Assembly (NCBI GenBank): GCA_963711675.1 | Contig: CAVQFB010000004.1 | Span: forward strand, 186,001-250,000 | Source of the DNA: CAVQFB01 sp963711675 | Lineage (GTDB): Bacteria > Acidobacteriota > Terriglobia > Terriglobales > Acidobacteriaceae | DNA length: 64,000 nucleotides | Direction: 5' to 3' | Shown here: one piece after another, positions 9,434-18,378 of the stretch | Numbering within the stretch: the stretch's first letter is position 1 | Layout of the letters: every line of letters starts with the position of its first letter | The notes under the pieces: generated by a model | Seen by the model: the letters and a program-made list of their open reading frames with translations, nothing else | Databases searched by the model: none | What the model was told of the DNA's origin: nothing | Position numbers and translations under genes: made by a program

Positions 9434-9643
9434 ATTTGGCCTCCTCTCGGCCCGAATGGCTCTCCCCGCAATCAACAGCGTCCGCTGTATACTTTATAAA
9501 CGCTAGCGCTTTCACCGCCACTTGGTCCAGCTCGCAACGGAAAATGTTTATGATCGAAATCGCTTCTGCCGCGTCCAATTATTCTAACCAGCAACCTTGA
9601 CTCGTCCACTGCCGGTGACGGTCCGGCCCCGCGGAGGATAGGC

Positions 9644-10279
9644 ATGCACGACGACGATCCCCTTCCCAAGGATCTCAACCCGACCCCAGAAAATCCCGGT
9701 GTTTCCCGGCGCGACTTCCTAAAGATTTCCAGCATGTCGGTGGCGGTTCCGCTCGTTGCCGGTCCGAAGGTGGCGATGGCTGCCGGCGAGGAAGTGCCGG
9801 TTCATGGCCCCGGCAAGGTCCCGATGGAATTTACCGTCAACGGCAAGAGTTACAAGGCCAGCCTCGAGCCTCGCGTGACGCTGCTCGACGCCCTGCGCGA
9901 CCAGTTCGATCTCACCGGTGCCAAGCGCATCTGCGATCGCGCCGAATGCGGCGCTTGTACGATTCTGATCGACGGCAAGCCCGTTTACTCCTGCTCGATC
10001 CTTGCCATCGAAGCTCAGCACAAGCCGATCACGACAGTTGAGTCGCTAATGCAGGAGGGGAAGCTGCATCCCGTGCAGCAGGCCTTCGTCGACAACGACG
10101 CCTCCCAGTGCGGTTTCTGTACGCCCGGCTTCGTCGTCGCTTGCAAAGCGCTCCTCGACAAACATCCCGATCCCACGGCCGAAGACATTCGCCTCGGCCT
10201 GAGCGGCAATCTCTGCCGCTGCGGAACCTACGACGGGATCAAGAAGGCGATCGCCCAGGTCGCGCAGAAAGGAGCCTGA
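9644..10279 (+). CDS. Molybdenum hydroxylase, 2Fe-2S subunit with Tat signal
   Basis: The 211-residue product starts with a twin-arginine signal (SRRDFLK, residues 24-30, then a hydrophobic stretch to about 50), so the enzyme is predicted to be exported folded. The body is a plant-type [2Fe-2S] domain (C-x4-C-x2-C around CDRAECGACTI, with a fourth Cys in VYSCSI) and the all-helical second cluster domain (CGFCTPGF and LCRCGTY). This is the electron-transfer subunit of xanthine/aldehyde-oxidase-family enzymes. A GGAGGATA site precedes the ATG. It is 3 bp from the Mo subunit gene. A Tat-exported small subunit and separate Mo and FAD subunits recall E. coli PaoABC, an aldehyde oxidoreductase; the substrate here is not known. 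Confidence 0.93.
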   Translation: MHDDDPLPKDLNPTPENPGVSRRDFLKISSMSVAVPLVAGPKVAMAAGEEVPVHGPGKVPMEFTVNGKSYKASLEPRVTLLDALRDQFDLTGAKRICDRAECGACTILIDGKPVYSCSILAIEAQHKPITTVESLMQEGKLHPVQQAFVDNDASQCGFCTPGFVVACKALLDKHPDPTAEDIRLGLSGNLCRCGTYDGIKKAIAQVAQKGA

Positions 10280-10282
10280 GCC

Positions 10283-12649
10283 ATGCCGGACTACACTTGG
10301 CCCACAGAAGACAAGCGCACGCTGATCGGCAAACGAGTGAAGCGCGTCGATTCGCCGGTCAAAGTTTCCGGGCAGGCGAAGTACACCTACGACGTCCATC
10401 GTCCCGGCATGCTCTACGGGAAAGTCCTGCGATCTCCGTATGCGCACGCCAAGATCGTCAGCATTGACACCTCGGCTGCCGAAAAGATTCCCGGTGTGAG
10501 GGCTGTCCACATTGTTCAGAAGCCGGGCTCCACCATTCACTGGGCCGGCGACGACATCGTTGCCGTCGCTGCAGTCGATGAAACCACCGCGGAAGATGCC
10601 ATCCGCGCCATCAAGGTTAAATATCAGAAGTTGCCTCACCTGGTGAGTGATGCCGAACCGCCTGCGGGCGCCGCCGAAGGCCAAGGTCCCCTCAGTGCCG
10701 ACGACATCGATGACATGCTCGATAATCAAGTGCCTGCCGGTCAAATGGTCGCGCAGATCAAGCAGTACGGCATGACCACCAAGGTCGACGAAGACACCCT
10801 GAAGGAACTCAAGGCGGACGGCGCAAACGACGCCATCCTCGACGCAATTCGCGGAGCCACAGTTCATCCCGAGGCTTCTTCCAGGCCGCACTCCAACTAT
10901 CAGAAGGCCGCGGCGCAAACTCTTGGCGACGTCGACAAGGCTTTTGCCGAATCTGAGGTCGTGTCCGAAGGCTTGTATGGAACTCCCGTCATCACGCACT
11001 GCTGCATGGAGAGTCATGGCTCCATCTCAGAGTGGACCGATAAAGATCATCTCTTCGTGCACATGTCCACGCAGAACGTCTCGGGGATTGCGGGACAGAT
11101 GGCCGAACCTTTGAAGATGCCCGCCACGAACATTCGTGTCCATCAGGATCACATCGGTGGCGGCTTCGGCAGCAAGTTCGGTCCCGACCGCTGGGGGATC
11201 TTCACCGCCGAAATTTCCAGGAAGGCGGGTGGCAAGCCGGTCCGCATCATGCTTGAGCGCGATGCGGAACTTAAAGCTGCCGGCGCGCGGCCATCGGCCT
11301 TTGCCCGCGTAAGAGTTGGCGCCAAGAAAGATGGCACGCTCGTCGCCTGGCAGTCGCAGTCATGGGGAACAGGCGGCCCCGGCGGTGGAGGCATGCCTCC
11401 GATTCCGTATGTCTTCAACGTTCCCAACCAGCGCAAAGAGCACACGGCAATCCGCAACAACATTGGCCCGGCCCGTGCCTGGCGCGCCCCCAATCATCCG
11501 CAGGCCGCGGTTCTCACCATGTGCGCGCTGGAAGATCTCGCCGCCAAGCTCATCATGGATCCAGTGGATTTCTTTCTGAAGAATCTTAATCTGGTGACCA
11601 AAGACCGCCAGAGAGTCTATGCGGAAGAATTCGCCATAGCCTCTGACCTGATGGGCTGGAAAGGAAAGTGGCATCCCCGCGGCCAGAACATTTCCGGCAA
11701 CATCGCACGCGGCCAGGGCCTTTCCATTCACACGTGGGGCGGCCGTGGACACGCCAGTGATTGCGACCTGACCATCTATCCGGATGGTTCGGTTGGCATC
11801 AAGATGGGCACGCAGGATATCGGCACCGGCACACGCACCACGATTCTGGTCGTTGCCGCCGATACCTTGGGTCTTCCCGTCGAAGCCATCAAGCTCGAGA
11901 TCGGCGACACCCTCTATCCGCCCTCAGGCGGATCCGGCGGCTCGACCACTCCTGGCGGCGTCAGTTCGTCCACTCGCCGCGCCGCTGTGGATGCCCGCGA
12001 TGCTCTATTCGCCAAGGTCGCTCCCTCCCTTAACGCGCAACCCGACGATCTTGAATCGGTCAACGGCGCGGTGCGGGTGAAGAGCGATCCCAGCCGTTCG
12101 CTGAGCTGGAAGGAAGCTTGTGCCAAGCTCGGTGCTGTCCCACTCACGATTCGCGGCAAGAATCCCGACAAGACGAAGCCACCCGACCTCACCAACAGCG
12201 GTGTCGGTGGCGTCCAGATGGCGGACGTTGAAGTCGACACCGAAACCGGCATCGTCAAAGTAAAGAAGATGGTGGCGGTCCAGGACTGCGGCCTCGTCAT
12301 TGACCTCCGCCTCGCCGAGAGCAGCTGTCTCGGCGCGATGGTTATGAGCATCAGCTACTCGCTGTTTGAAGAGAAGGTGATGGACTCAACCACCGGGCTT
12401 ATGCTGAACCCCAATATGGAGTTCTACCGTCTGGCAGGCCTCAACGACATTCCCGAGCTGGTCGTCCATATGATGACGGGCAAAGGCTACGACGAGCGCG
12501 GCGTCATCGGACTCGGCGAGCCCCCGGTGATTTCGGGCGGCGCCGCAATATCGAACGCAGTGGCTAACGCGATCGGCGTCCGGGTCCCCTCTATCCCCCT
12601 CACTCCGGACCGAGTCCTCGCTTCACTGGGACGGAAGGCAGGTGCGTAA
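10283..12649 (+). CDS. Molybdenum hydroxylase, molybdopterin-binding catalytic subunit with an inserted helical module
   Basis: A 788-residue member of the xanthine/aldehyde oxidase large-subunit family. Cofactor and active-site motifs are present: HIGGGFGSKFG (about residues 292-302), the RAPN segment near 402, and the terminal GLGEPP, whose Glu is the catalytic base. It has no signal peptide of its own and would be co-exported with the Tat-tagged small subunit. Residues about 134-192 form an extra helical module (LSADDIDDML...AGANDAILDAIR) not part of the normal first domain and similar to the start of the TPR protein at 5298-7742. The stop overlaps the FAD-subunit ATG (TAATG). The substrate cannot be read from the sequence; an aldehyde or N-heterocycle is likely. 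Confidence 0.93.
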   Translation: MPDYTWPTEDKRTLIGKRVKRVDSPVKVSGQAKYTYDVHRPGMLYGKVLRSPYAHAKIVSIDTSAAEKIPGVRAVHIVQKPGSTIHWAGDDIVAVAAVDETTAEDAIRAIKVKYQKLPHLVSDAEPPAGAAEGQGPLSADDIDDMLDNQVPAGQMVAQIKQYGMTTKVDEDTLKELKADGANDAILDAIRGATVHPEASSRPHSNYQKAAAQTLGDVDKAFAESEVVSEGLYGTPVITHCCMESHGSISEWTDKDHLFVHMSTQNVSGIAGQMAEPLKMPATNIRVHQDHIGGGFGSKFGPDRWGIFTAEISRKAGGKPVRIMLERDAELKAAGARPSAFARVRVGAKKDGTLVAWQSQSWGTGGPGGGGMPPIPYVFNVPNQRKEHTAIRNNIGPARAWRAPNHPQAAVLTMCALEDLAAKLIMDPVDFFLKNLNLVTKDRQRVYAEEFAIASDLMGWKGKWHPRGQNISGNIARGQGLSIHTWGGRGHASDCDLTIYPDGSVGIKMGTQDIGTGTRTTILVVAADTLGLPVEAIKLEIGDTLYPPSGGSGGSTTPGGVSSSTRRAAVDARDALFAKVAPSLNAQPDDLESVNGAVRVKSDPSRSLSWKEACAKLGAVPLTIRGKNPDKTKPPDLTNSGVGGVQMADVEVDTETGIVKVKKMVAVQDCGLVIDLRLAESSCLGAMVMSISYSLFEEKVMDSTTGLMLNPNMEFYRLAGLNDIPELVVHMMTGKGYDERGVIGLGEPPVISGGAAISNAVANAIGVRVPSIPLTPDRVLASLGRKAGA

Positions 12650-13638
12650 TGCGACCCTTTGATTACGTCAACCCAACAAGTTCGAAACAGGCCGTTAGCT
12701 TGCTCGGAGCATCCTGGGGCAATACCGAAGTCCTGGCCGGCGGCACAGACCTGCTCGCGCTGATGAAGGACGACATCATTGCCCCGAAGCGTTTGGTGAA
12801 CATCAAGGACATTAAAGATCTGCACGGCCTCAGTGTAAATGCGCAGGGGCTTCGCATCGGCTCGCTGACCACGCTCGGCGAGCTGGCGGAGAACGAAGAC
12901 GTAAAGAAGAACTTTCCAGCCTTTGCTGAAGCTATTACTGAAGCTGCGAGTCCACAGATCAGAAACATGGCGACGCTCGGCGGCAATCTCTGCCAGCGTC
13001 CGCGCTGCTGGTACTTCCGCAACGGACTGGGACTTCTACCCAAAGATGAAAGCGGCAAAGAACTCGTGGCGGGCGGCGAAAATCGCTACCACGCCATCCT
13101 TGGCAACGACGGCCCCGCCAAGTTCGTGAGCCCATCCACACTCGTTCCGGTGCTCATCGCTTATGGAGCGAGGATTCGGCTCGAAGGTCCAAAAGGGAAG
13201 CGCGAACTCCCGCTCGAGAAGTTCTATGTCATTCCCAAGACCGACGCCGAGCGCGAACACGACCTCCGGTCCAATGAGATCGTCACCGAAATCCTCATTC
13301 CCCACGCCGGGGACTGGAAGGCCGCGCATTACGAAGTTCGTCAGAAGGCCGCTTTTGATTGGCCACTCGCCGTGGCGGTCGTCGCATTAAAGATGAACGG
13401 CTCGAAGGTGGAATCCGCGCGGGTGATTCTCGGTCACGTCGCTCCGGTTCCGTGGCCTTCTCCCGAAGCAGAAAAGGCTCTTGCCGGCCAACCCGTGAAC
13501 GAGGACATCGCCAAGAAGGCGGCAGAAGCCGGGCTGAGCGCCGCCAAGCCGCTCTCGCAAAACGCCTATAAAGTTCAGCTGGCCAGGGTTGCCGTGAAAC
13601 GGGCGATCCTGAAGGCTGCCTCTGGAGGTGTCGCATGA
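12649..13638 (+). CDS. Molybdenum hydroxylase, FAD-binding subunit
   Basis: This 329-residue protein has the CO-dehydrogenase-flavoprotein fold: an FAD-binding PCMH domain (VLAGGTDLLAL near residues 25-35, TLGGNLCQRPRC near 105-116) and a C-terminal domain from about residue 210. The loop after GGNLCQRPRCWYFRNG has two Cys, as at the start of the [4Fe-4S] loop of PaoB-type subunits, but the later Cys pair is absent, so an extra cluster is doubtful. It passes electrons from the Fe-S subunit to an acceptor. It overlaps the preceding gene by one base and the next by four, so the operon is tightly coupled. Confidence 0.92.
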   Translation: MRPFDYVNPTSSKQAVSLLGASWGNTEVLAGGTDLLALMKDDIIAPKRLVNIKDIKDLHGLSVNAQGLRIGSLTTLGELAENEDVKKNFPAFAEAITEAASPQIRNMATLGGNLCQRPRCWYFRNGLGLLPKDESGKELVAGGENRYHAILGNDGPAKFVSPSTLVPVLIAYGARIRLEGPKGKRELPLEKFYVIPKTDAEREHDLRSNEIVTEILIPHAGDWKAAHYEVRQKAAFDWPLAVAVVALKMNGSKVESARVILGHVAPVPWPSPEAEKALAGQPVNEDIAKKAAEAGLSAAKPLSQNAYKVQLARVAVKRAILKAASGGVA

Positions 13639-13868
13639 TCAGCGAAGCCGATCGCTTCAACACGCATCACCCGAATCTGTGTTCGGCGCTGCGCTGGAAG
13701 GGGCAGTTCATTCTGGCCGAGCCTGATCCCACGGTGCAGCCCTCGAACGATGGCCTGTTCTGGTGCATGTTTACTCAGACCTGCATCGGACCGGACGGCG
13801 TTCTTGCTGAGCCCGGCAACTGCTCGTCCAAGGGACGAGCCTGCCACGGCACGGGCAAATGCGGATAG
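13635..13868 (+). CDS. Small Cys-rich protein of the molybdenum hydroxylase operon
   Basis: A 77-residue protein whose start overlaps the FAD-subunit stop (ATGA). It has six cysteines, five in the last 35 residues (WCMFTQTC, then GNC, RACHG and KCG), with no signal peptide or TM helix. I do not recognise the family. The tight coupling and the Cys pattern suggest a small metal- or cluster-binding accessory subunit, perhaps restoring the cluster ligands missing from the FAD subunit; that is a guess. A weak 5-bp hairpin follows at 13888-13901. Confidence 0.7.
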   Translation: MISEADRFNTHHPNLCSALRWKGQFILAEPDPTVQPSNDGLFWCMFTQTCIGPDGVLAEPGNCSSKGRACHGTGKCG

Positions 13869-13887
13869 CCCGCTCCCCCTAGCGGAC

Positions 13888-13901
13888 GCCCCATGCGGGG
13901 C
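13888..13901 (+). terminator. Short hairpin after the hydroxylase operon
   Basis: GCCCC and GGGGC flank an ATGC loop 20 bp after the last gene. The stem is only 5 bp and no long T run follows, so termination here is uncertain. Confidence 0.3.
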
Positions 13902-14019
13902 CAGTTTGTTGGATAATAGTGATAATCGTTTGTACTCCAGCCCCGGTTCGAAATCCGGCTTCCTGGGCTCATCCCTGTGTACATCGCTCGTTCGGATGGC
14001 TTATCTCCGAGGGGTCACT

Positions 14020-15240
14020 ATGAATATTCGATTTCATCTTGCGCTCTGCATTTCCTTCTTCGCGCTTAGCGCCGCTGCGATTTGCCAGGATTCCACTCCT
14101 GCCACGCCGGCGCCAACGTCGGTCACCGTCTCCACCACGCAGGCTTGGACTGACGCCAACCTCGACTTGCATCCCGGTGACGTAGTCCACATCACGGCGA
14201 CTGCGGGCAAAGGCAGTTGCAGTCCTGACGGGAAAGCAGGTACCGCCAGCGCGACTCTGCCCCTGTCAAACGCCTCCGGCGGCGCTCTGATCGGCAAAGA
14301 CAGCACGGACAGCACCTTGCCGTTTCTGGTTGGCTCCAGCAAAGACCTGACCGTCAATGAGGCTGGTCATTTGTACCTGGGGCCGAATGTAACTGGTACG
14401 CCACCCTGCAAAGGCGACTTCTCGGTGAAACTCTCGGTGACGGCTGGGACCTACGGTGCGAACGTGAAGTCCAAACTCGCTGCCGCGGCCCAAACCTGGC
14501 TCTCCGGCCAGTTTGGAATTGGCGGCGCGCAGGGTACATCGACTCCTGCCGCGGCTTCCTCCAGCGCTACGCCGACCAGCACCGCCAGCGCAGCCGCGAC
14601 CACGACGGCAGCGCCCGCGCTTAAGGTTTCCGACGCCAAGCTGGACTCGCAGCTCGCCAAAGATCTGGACGGCGCGCCTCGCCGCGTGAACGATCAGTTC
14701 AAGAATCTCGGCGACATGGTCAACTTCGTCATCGTCGGATCGCAGGAAAAAGTGCAGGGCGCTCTCGCGGCCGCCCAATGGCGGGTTGCCGACAAGAGCA
14801 CGCAGGACGCAGTTCTGAAAGCTGTCGTCGATGCCTACGAAAAGAAAGACTACCTGCAGATGCCGATGAGCACCTTGTATCTATACGAGCGGCCTCAGGA
14901 CTTCGGCTACGAACTGGCTGACCCCTACGCCATGGTGGCCAGCCGTCACCACTTCCGAATCTGGAAGGCGCCTTTCACGTGGAACGGGCAGCAGGTTTGG
15001 GTAGGAGCCGGCACGCATGACATTGGATTTGAAAAAGACCAGCGCAACGGAAGCGTGACGCACAAGATCGATCCAGCCGTCGACGGCGAGCGCGACAACA
15101 TCGGCTCAACCTTGCAGAAGACCGGAAAGGTGAAGAGTCTCGCTTACTATCTGCCGCCAAATCCCGTGCAGGAAACCAAGAACGCTACCGGCGGCTCCTA
15201 CCATTCGGACGGGCGTTTGCTGGTTGTTTTTCTGGAGTGA
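14020..15240 (+). CDS. Exported LssY_C-domain protein
   Basis: The start is taken as ATG 14020, directly before a signal peptide (residues 1-23, ending AAICQ); the frame is open upstream but has no signal there. Of 406 residues, about 25-145 form a beta domain (WTDANLDLHPGDVVHITA, then CSPDGK) resembling PA-IL/LecA-like carbohydrate-binding domains. An Ala/Thr/Ser-rich linker (about 165-200) follows. The C-terminal 200 residues match LssY_C, with the hallmark VWVGAGTHDIGFE and THKIDP..DGERD segments. LssY_C is often fused to PAP2-type membrane enzymes; here it is on an exported protein without one. The biochemical role is unknown. Confidence 0.85.
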   Translation: MNIRFHLALCISFFALSAAAICQDSTPATPAPTSVTVSTTQAWTDANLDLHPGDVVHITATAGKGSCSPDGKAGTASATLPLSNASGGALIGKDSTDSTLPFLVGSSKDLTVNEAGHLYLGPNVTGTPPCKGDFSVKLSVTAGTYGANVKSKLAAAAQTWLSGQFGIGGAQGTSTPAAASSSATPTSTASAAATTTAAPALKVSDAKLDSQLAKDLDGAPRRVNDQFKNLGDMVNFVIVGSQEKVQGALAAAQWRVADKSTQDAVLKAVVDAYEKKDYLQMPMSTLYLYERPQDFGYELADPYAMVASRHHFRIWKAPFTWNGQQVWVGAGTHDIGFEKDQRNGSVTHKIDPAVDGERDNIGSTLQKTGKVKSLAYYLPPNPVQETKNATGGSYHSDGRLLVVFLE

Positions 15241-15290
15241 CGCTCTGCGGTGAACGGCGGGAGTCGAAAAGAAATCCTAGTGAATAGTAC

Positions 15291-18134
15291 TTATTGAAGT
15301 TTCGCGTACTCAATCTTTGCTTCTTTCAGCAAGGGCGTCTCTGGGTCGGCATCTTTCCAGAGTGCGAGAAAATCCTGATAGGCAATTTTGCTGTGCGACA
15401 CGTCACCTTGCTGCGCATATGCGCGCGCCAACCCAAGCCGTGCCAGAGAGCTGAACGGGTCAATCTCATGTATCCCCCGCAAATCAAGCGACCTCTGAAA
15501 AGCTTCCGCCGCTTCCTTGCCCTGTTTGGCTTCCAGATAGGTGATGCCTCTCTGGTATAGGAGGCCCGAATCAGCCCTCGCGTACACCATCGCCCCATCC
15601 AGCAAGTCGATCGCTTTCGCTGGTTGATGATGATTCAGCTGAATCAGTGCTTTCATCTGAGGCAGGTCGACATATTGGACCAACGTGTCGTAGGGACGTT
15701 GAGTAGCCATATCCGTTTCGAGCTTAAGGGCTCGTTCTTCCTGTCCACTCAATGCCAGCGCAAATGCGGCGTTGGAAACTACCGCTTCGGAGGACGATTC
15801 CTTCAGAGCCTGGTTCGCCACGTCCAGGGCTTGCTGGCGGAATCCCAAAACCGCTTCCCAAAGCGCCATTTGGGCACGCAAGGCGTTAGCGGTCTCTTTG
15901 AAGTTCATGCCCTGGGCCATGTCTTCGCATTTGCCGGCGAGTTGGCGCGCTTCTTTCATTCGCCCAGTGCTCAGAGCCAGACCCACTCTCAAGCTGAGGG
16001 CGATGAATTCTCCTTGCGTACCCTGGGACTTTACGATTGCCAGCTCTTTCTCCATGGTGGCGGAGTCGTTCTGGTTCCAGGCCAGTCCTGCCAGCATGGC
16101 ATGAACGGAATCACTCTTCGGAAAGTGCTGGAGAGCCGTGTTCAGTGAGGCCTTCGCCTCGTCGAACCGGTTCAACCCGGCATAACTGACCGCCAGATTC
16201 TCGTACACGCTGATGTTGTCGGGGTCGATCTCGGCCGCCTGCCGGGCATTGTCGAGCGCATTCTCGAACTGTCCCAGCTGGCTGTAGACCGCCGACAGAT
16301 TGACACGCGGAGTCGAATCGCGCGGATAAGTCTGCTTATAGAGTTCGAGCGCTGCGATTCCTTTTTCCAGCTGATGCGAATCCGTGTAGTAGTGCGAGGT
16401 GATGTACAGCTTCTCCCGTTCGCTCGCCCGGTCCCTCAGTTCGAACGCTTTCTTGCGGTTATCCTCCGAGGTCTGGTTCTGCCCCAAATTGTTGTACACC
16501 GTGCCCAGCCGCGCGTAGGCCATGGCGAAGTTGGGATCGAGCTCCACGGCACGCTGATAATTCGGGAGCGCCTCCATTTCCAGTCCGGCATTGTGCTTCA
16601 TGTCGCCCAGCGTCAGCGCCTTCAACGCTTCAAGCGACGACGTGGTTGCCTGCGACAGCGGCATATCGTACCTCTTTACCGAAGTCAGCGATTCTCCCAA
16701 CTCGCTTCTCAGGCGCGACCCCGCCTTGTGCAAGGAGTTCAGCACCTCTTCCTTGCTGGCGGCCTGTACTTGCTCCCGCGCAAAGGATTCCCCGGTCACG
16801 GCATTGCTTGCTTCCAGCGTGATCACGTATTGGCTGCCCAGGTTGGCAATCGACCCGGTGAGCATCGCCTTGATGCCGTCACGCACACAAATTTCGCGGC
16901 CCACTTCGGTCGTAATACGATCGTCCGCGGAACGTCCCATGAACTGCAGCGCCTGCCGCGCCTTCTGTTCGGGAAACACGTTCAGATACGGCGATTGCGC
17001 CAGATCGACTGCCAGCGCATTCTTGAGCGTTCCGTCAAACACCGGATCGGCCGTTGTGTTGACGAAATCGGTCAACAGGATCGCGTCTTTCTCCGTCAAA
17101 GCTCTGGCTCGCCGCGTATAAAGGAAAAGACCACCCGCCACGACCGCCGCAGCCAGCAAAGACGCAGCAACTACCTTCCCAAGTTTTCCCGAACGACGCG
17201 AATGTGACGGGGTGCCTGCAGCTCGGAAACCGCTCGACGATGCTGCCGCGGCGATTGTCCCGGACTCGCTGTCACGCTTCAGCCGCTTCAGATCCGCACG
17301 GACCTCGGCTGCGCTCTGATACCGCATCTCGCGGTCTTTCTCCAGAAGCTTGCTGATAATTTCTTCCAGTTTCGGCGGGATATCTGGATTGAGCCGCACC
17401 GGCGCGACTGGAGTGCGATTCAATATCGCTTCGAAAATTACGGCTGATGTGTCGCCACGGAAAGGCAACTCGCCCGTGGCCATCTCATACAGGACGGCCC
17501 CGAATGAAAACAGATCCGTGCGGACATCCAGGTCCTTGCCGCGTGCCTGCTCCGGCGACATATACGCCACCGTGCCCACGGTCGAGCCCGGACTGGTAAG
17601 CATCGATTCGTCTACCGTGGCGGCACTGTTCAGGTTCCGCCCGCCGCCGACGGAATCCCGCCCCAGAGCATGTTTTGCCAGACCGAAGTCAAGAATCTTG
17701 GCCTGCTTTCGCGTGGTGACGAAGATATTGGCCGGCTTGATGTCGCGATGGATGATCCCCTTGGCGTGCGCCGCCTCCAGCCCATCCGCAATCTGAATTC
17801 CCAGGTCCAGCAACTGCTCGAGCCCCAGCGGCTTCCCCTGGATGTGGTGTTTTAGCGTCTCTCCCTCGAGCAACTCCATGGCGAGGAAATGGCGCCCGTC
17901 GGCCTGGCCGATTTCGTAGATCGTACAGATGTTGGGGTGATTCAGAGCAGATGCCGCCCGCGCCTCGCGCTGGAAGCGGTCGAGGGCGCCGGCATCCCGC
18001 TCCAGGTCCGGCGGCAGAAACTTCAGGGCAACATGCCTGCCCAGGCTTAGATCCTCGGCTTCGTACACGACGCCCATCCCGCCCCCCCCGAGCTGGTGCA
18101 GGACGCGATAATGCGAGATTGTCGTGTCAATCAT
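15291..18134 (-). CDS. Membrane-anchored Ser/Thr protein kinase with TPR sensor domain
   Basis: A Hanks-type kinase of 947 residues counting from ATG 18134, chosen because the kinase fold begins at once (ISHYRVLHQLGGGGMG). Catalytic elements are intact: Lys38, HRD 129-131, DFG 149-151 and SPE of the activation loop. After a linker there is one TM helix (about residues 320-345), then an extracytoplasmic half with a FlgO-like segment (ILLTDFVNTTADPVFDGTLK) and about eight TPRs. It phosphorylates Ser/Thr of unknown targets in response to an unknown signal. It stands alone between convergent and divergent neighbours. It gives a useful contrast to the inactive-looking kinase at 34398. Confidence 0.95.
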   Translation of the reverse strand: MIDTTISHYRVLHQLGGGGMGVVYEAEDLSLGRHVALKFLPPDLERDAGALDRFQREARAASALNHPNICTIYEIGQADGRHFLAMELLEGETLKHHIQGKPLGLEQLLDLGIQIADGLEAAHAKGIIHRDIKPANIFVTTRKQAKILDFGLAKHALGRDSVGGGRNLNSAATVDESMLTSPGSTVGTVAYMSPEQARGKDLDVRTDLFSFGAVLYEMATGELPFRGDTSAVIFEAILNRTPVAPVRLNPDIPPKLEEIISKLLEKDREMRYQSAAEVRADLKRLKRDSESGTIAAAASSSGFRAAGTPSHSRRSGKLGKVVAASLLAAAVVAGGLFLYTRRARALTEKDAILLTDFVNTTADPVFDGTLKNALAVDLAQSPYLNVFPEQKARQALQFMGRSADDRITTEVGREICVRDGIKAMLTGSIANLGSQYVITLEASNAVTGESFAREQVQAASKEEVLNSLHKAGSRLRSELGESLTSVKRYDMPLSQATTSSLEALKALTLGDMKHNAGLEMEALPNYQRAVELDPNFAMAYARLGTVYNNLGQNQTSEDNRKKAFELRDRASEREKLYITSHYYTDSHQLEKGIAALELYKQTYPRDSTPRVNLSAVYSQLGQFENALDNARQAAEIDPDNISVYENLAVSYAGLNRFDEAKASLNTALQHFPKSDSVHAMLAGLAWNQNDSATMEKELAIVKSQGTQGEFIALSLRVGLALSTGRMKEARQLAGKCEDMAQGMNFKETANALRAQMALWEAVLGFRQQALDVANQALKESSSEAVVSNAAFALALSGQEERALKLETDMATQRPYDTLVQYVDLPQMKALIQLNHHQPAKAIDLLDGAMVYARADSGLLYQRGITYLEAKQGKEAAEAFQRSLDLRGIHEIDPFSSLARLGLARAYAQQGDVSHSKIAYQDFLALWKDADPETPLLKEAKIEYAKLQ

Positions 18135-18378
18135 GGAAGCACACCCAGCGCACAACGACCCACATACAAGGATTGATGTTAGGCTGCCGATCTACTGTAG
18201 TCAAACGCCCGGAACCCACAATTGGTTACGCAATTTGCGCCGGTTTCGTTCCGGCAAACCCCGTGCCGTTCGCGTTCTCAGCGTCGTTGCGGTGCCTCGC
18301 CGGCGGTTTTCAGGGCTTTATTTCCCTTGCTCCCTGGAGGAAAATAGAGACATCTAAGCCCAGGGTGAGGTGTCTCCC

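Noticed and set aside
10046..11017. 323-codon minus-strand frame inside the molybdenum hydroxylase genes
   Set aside because: A shadow frame of GC-rich coding DNA; the plus-strand proteins have clear motifs over the full length.
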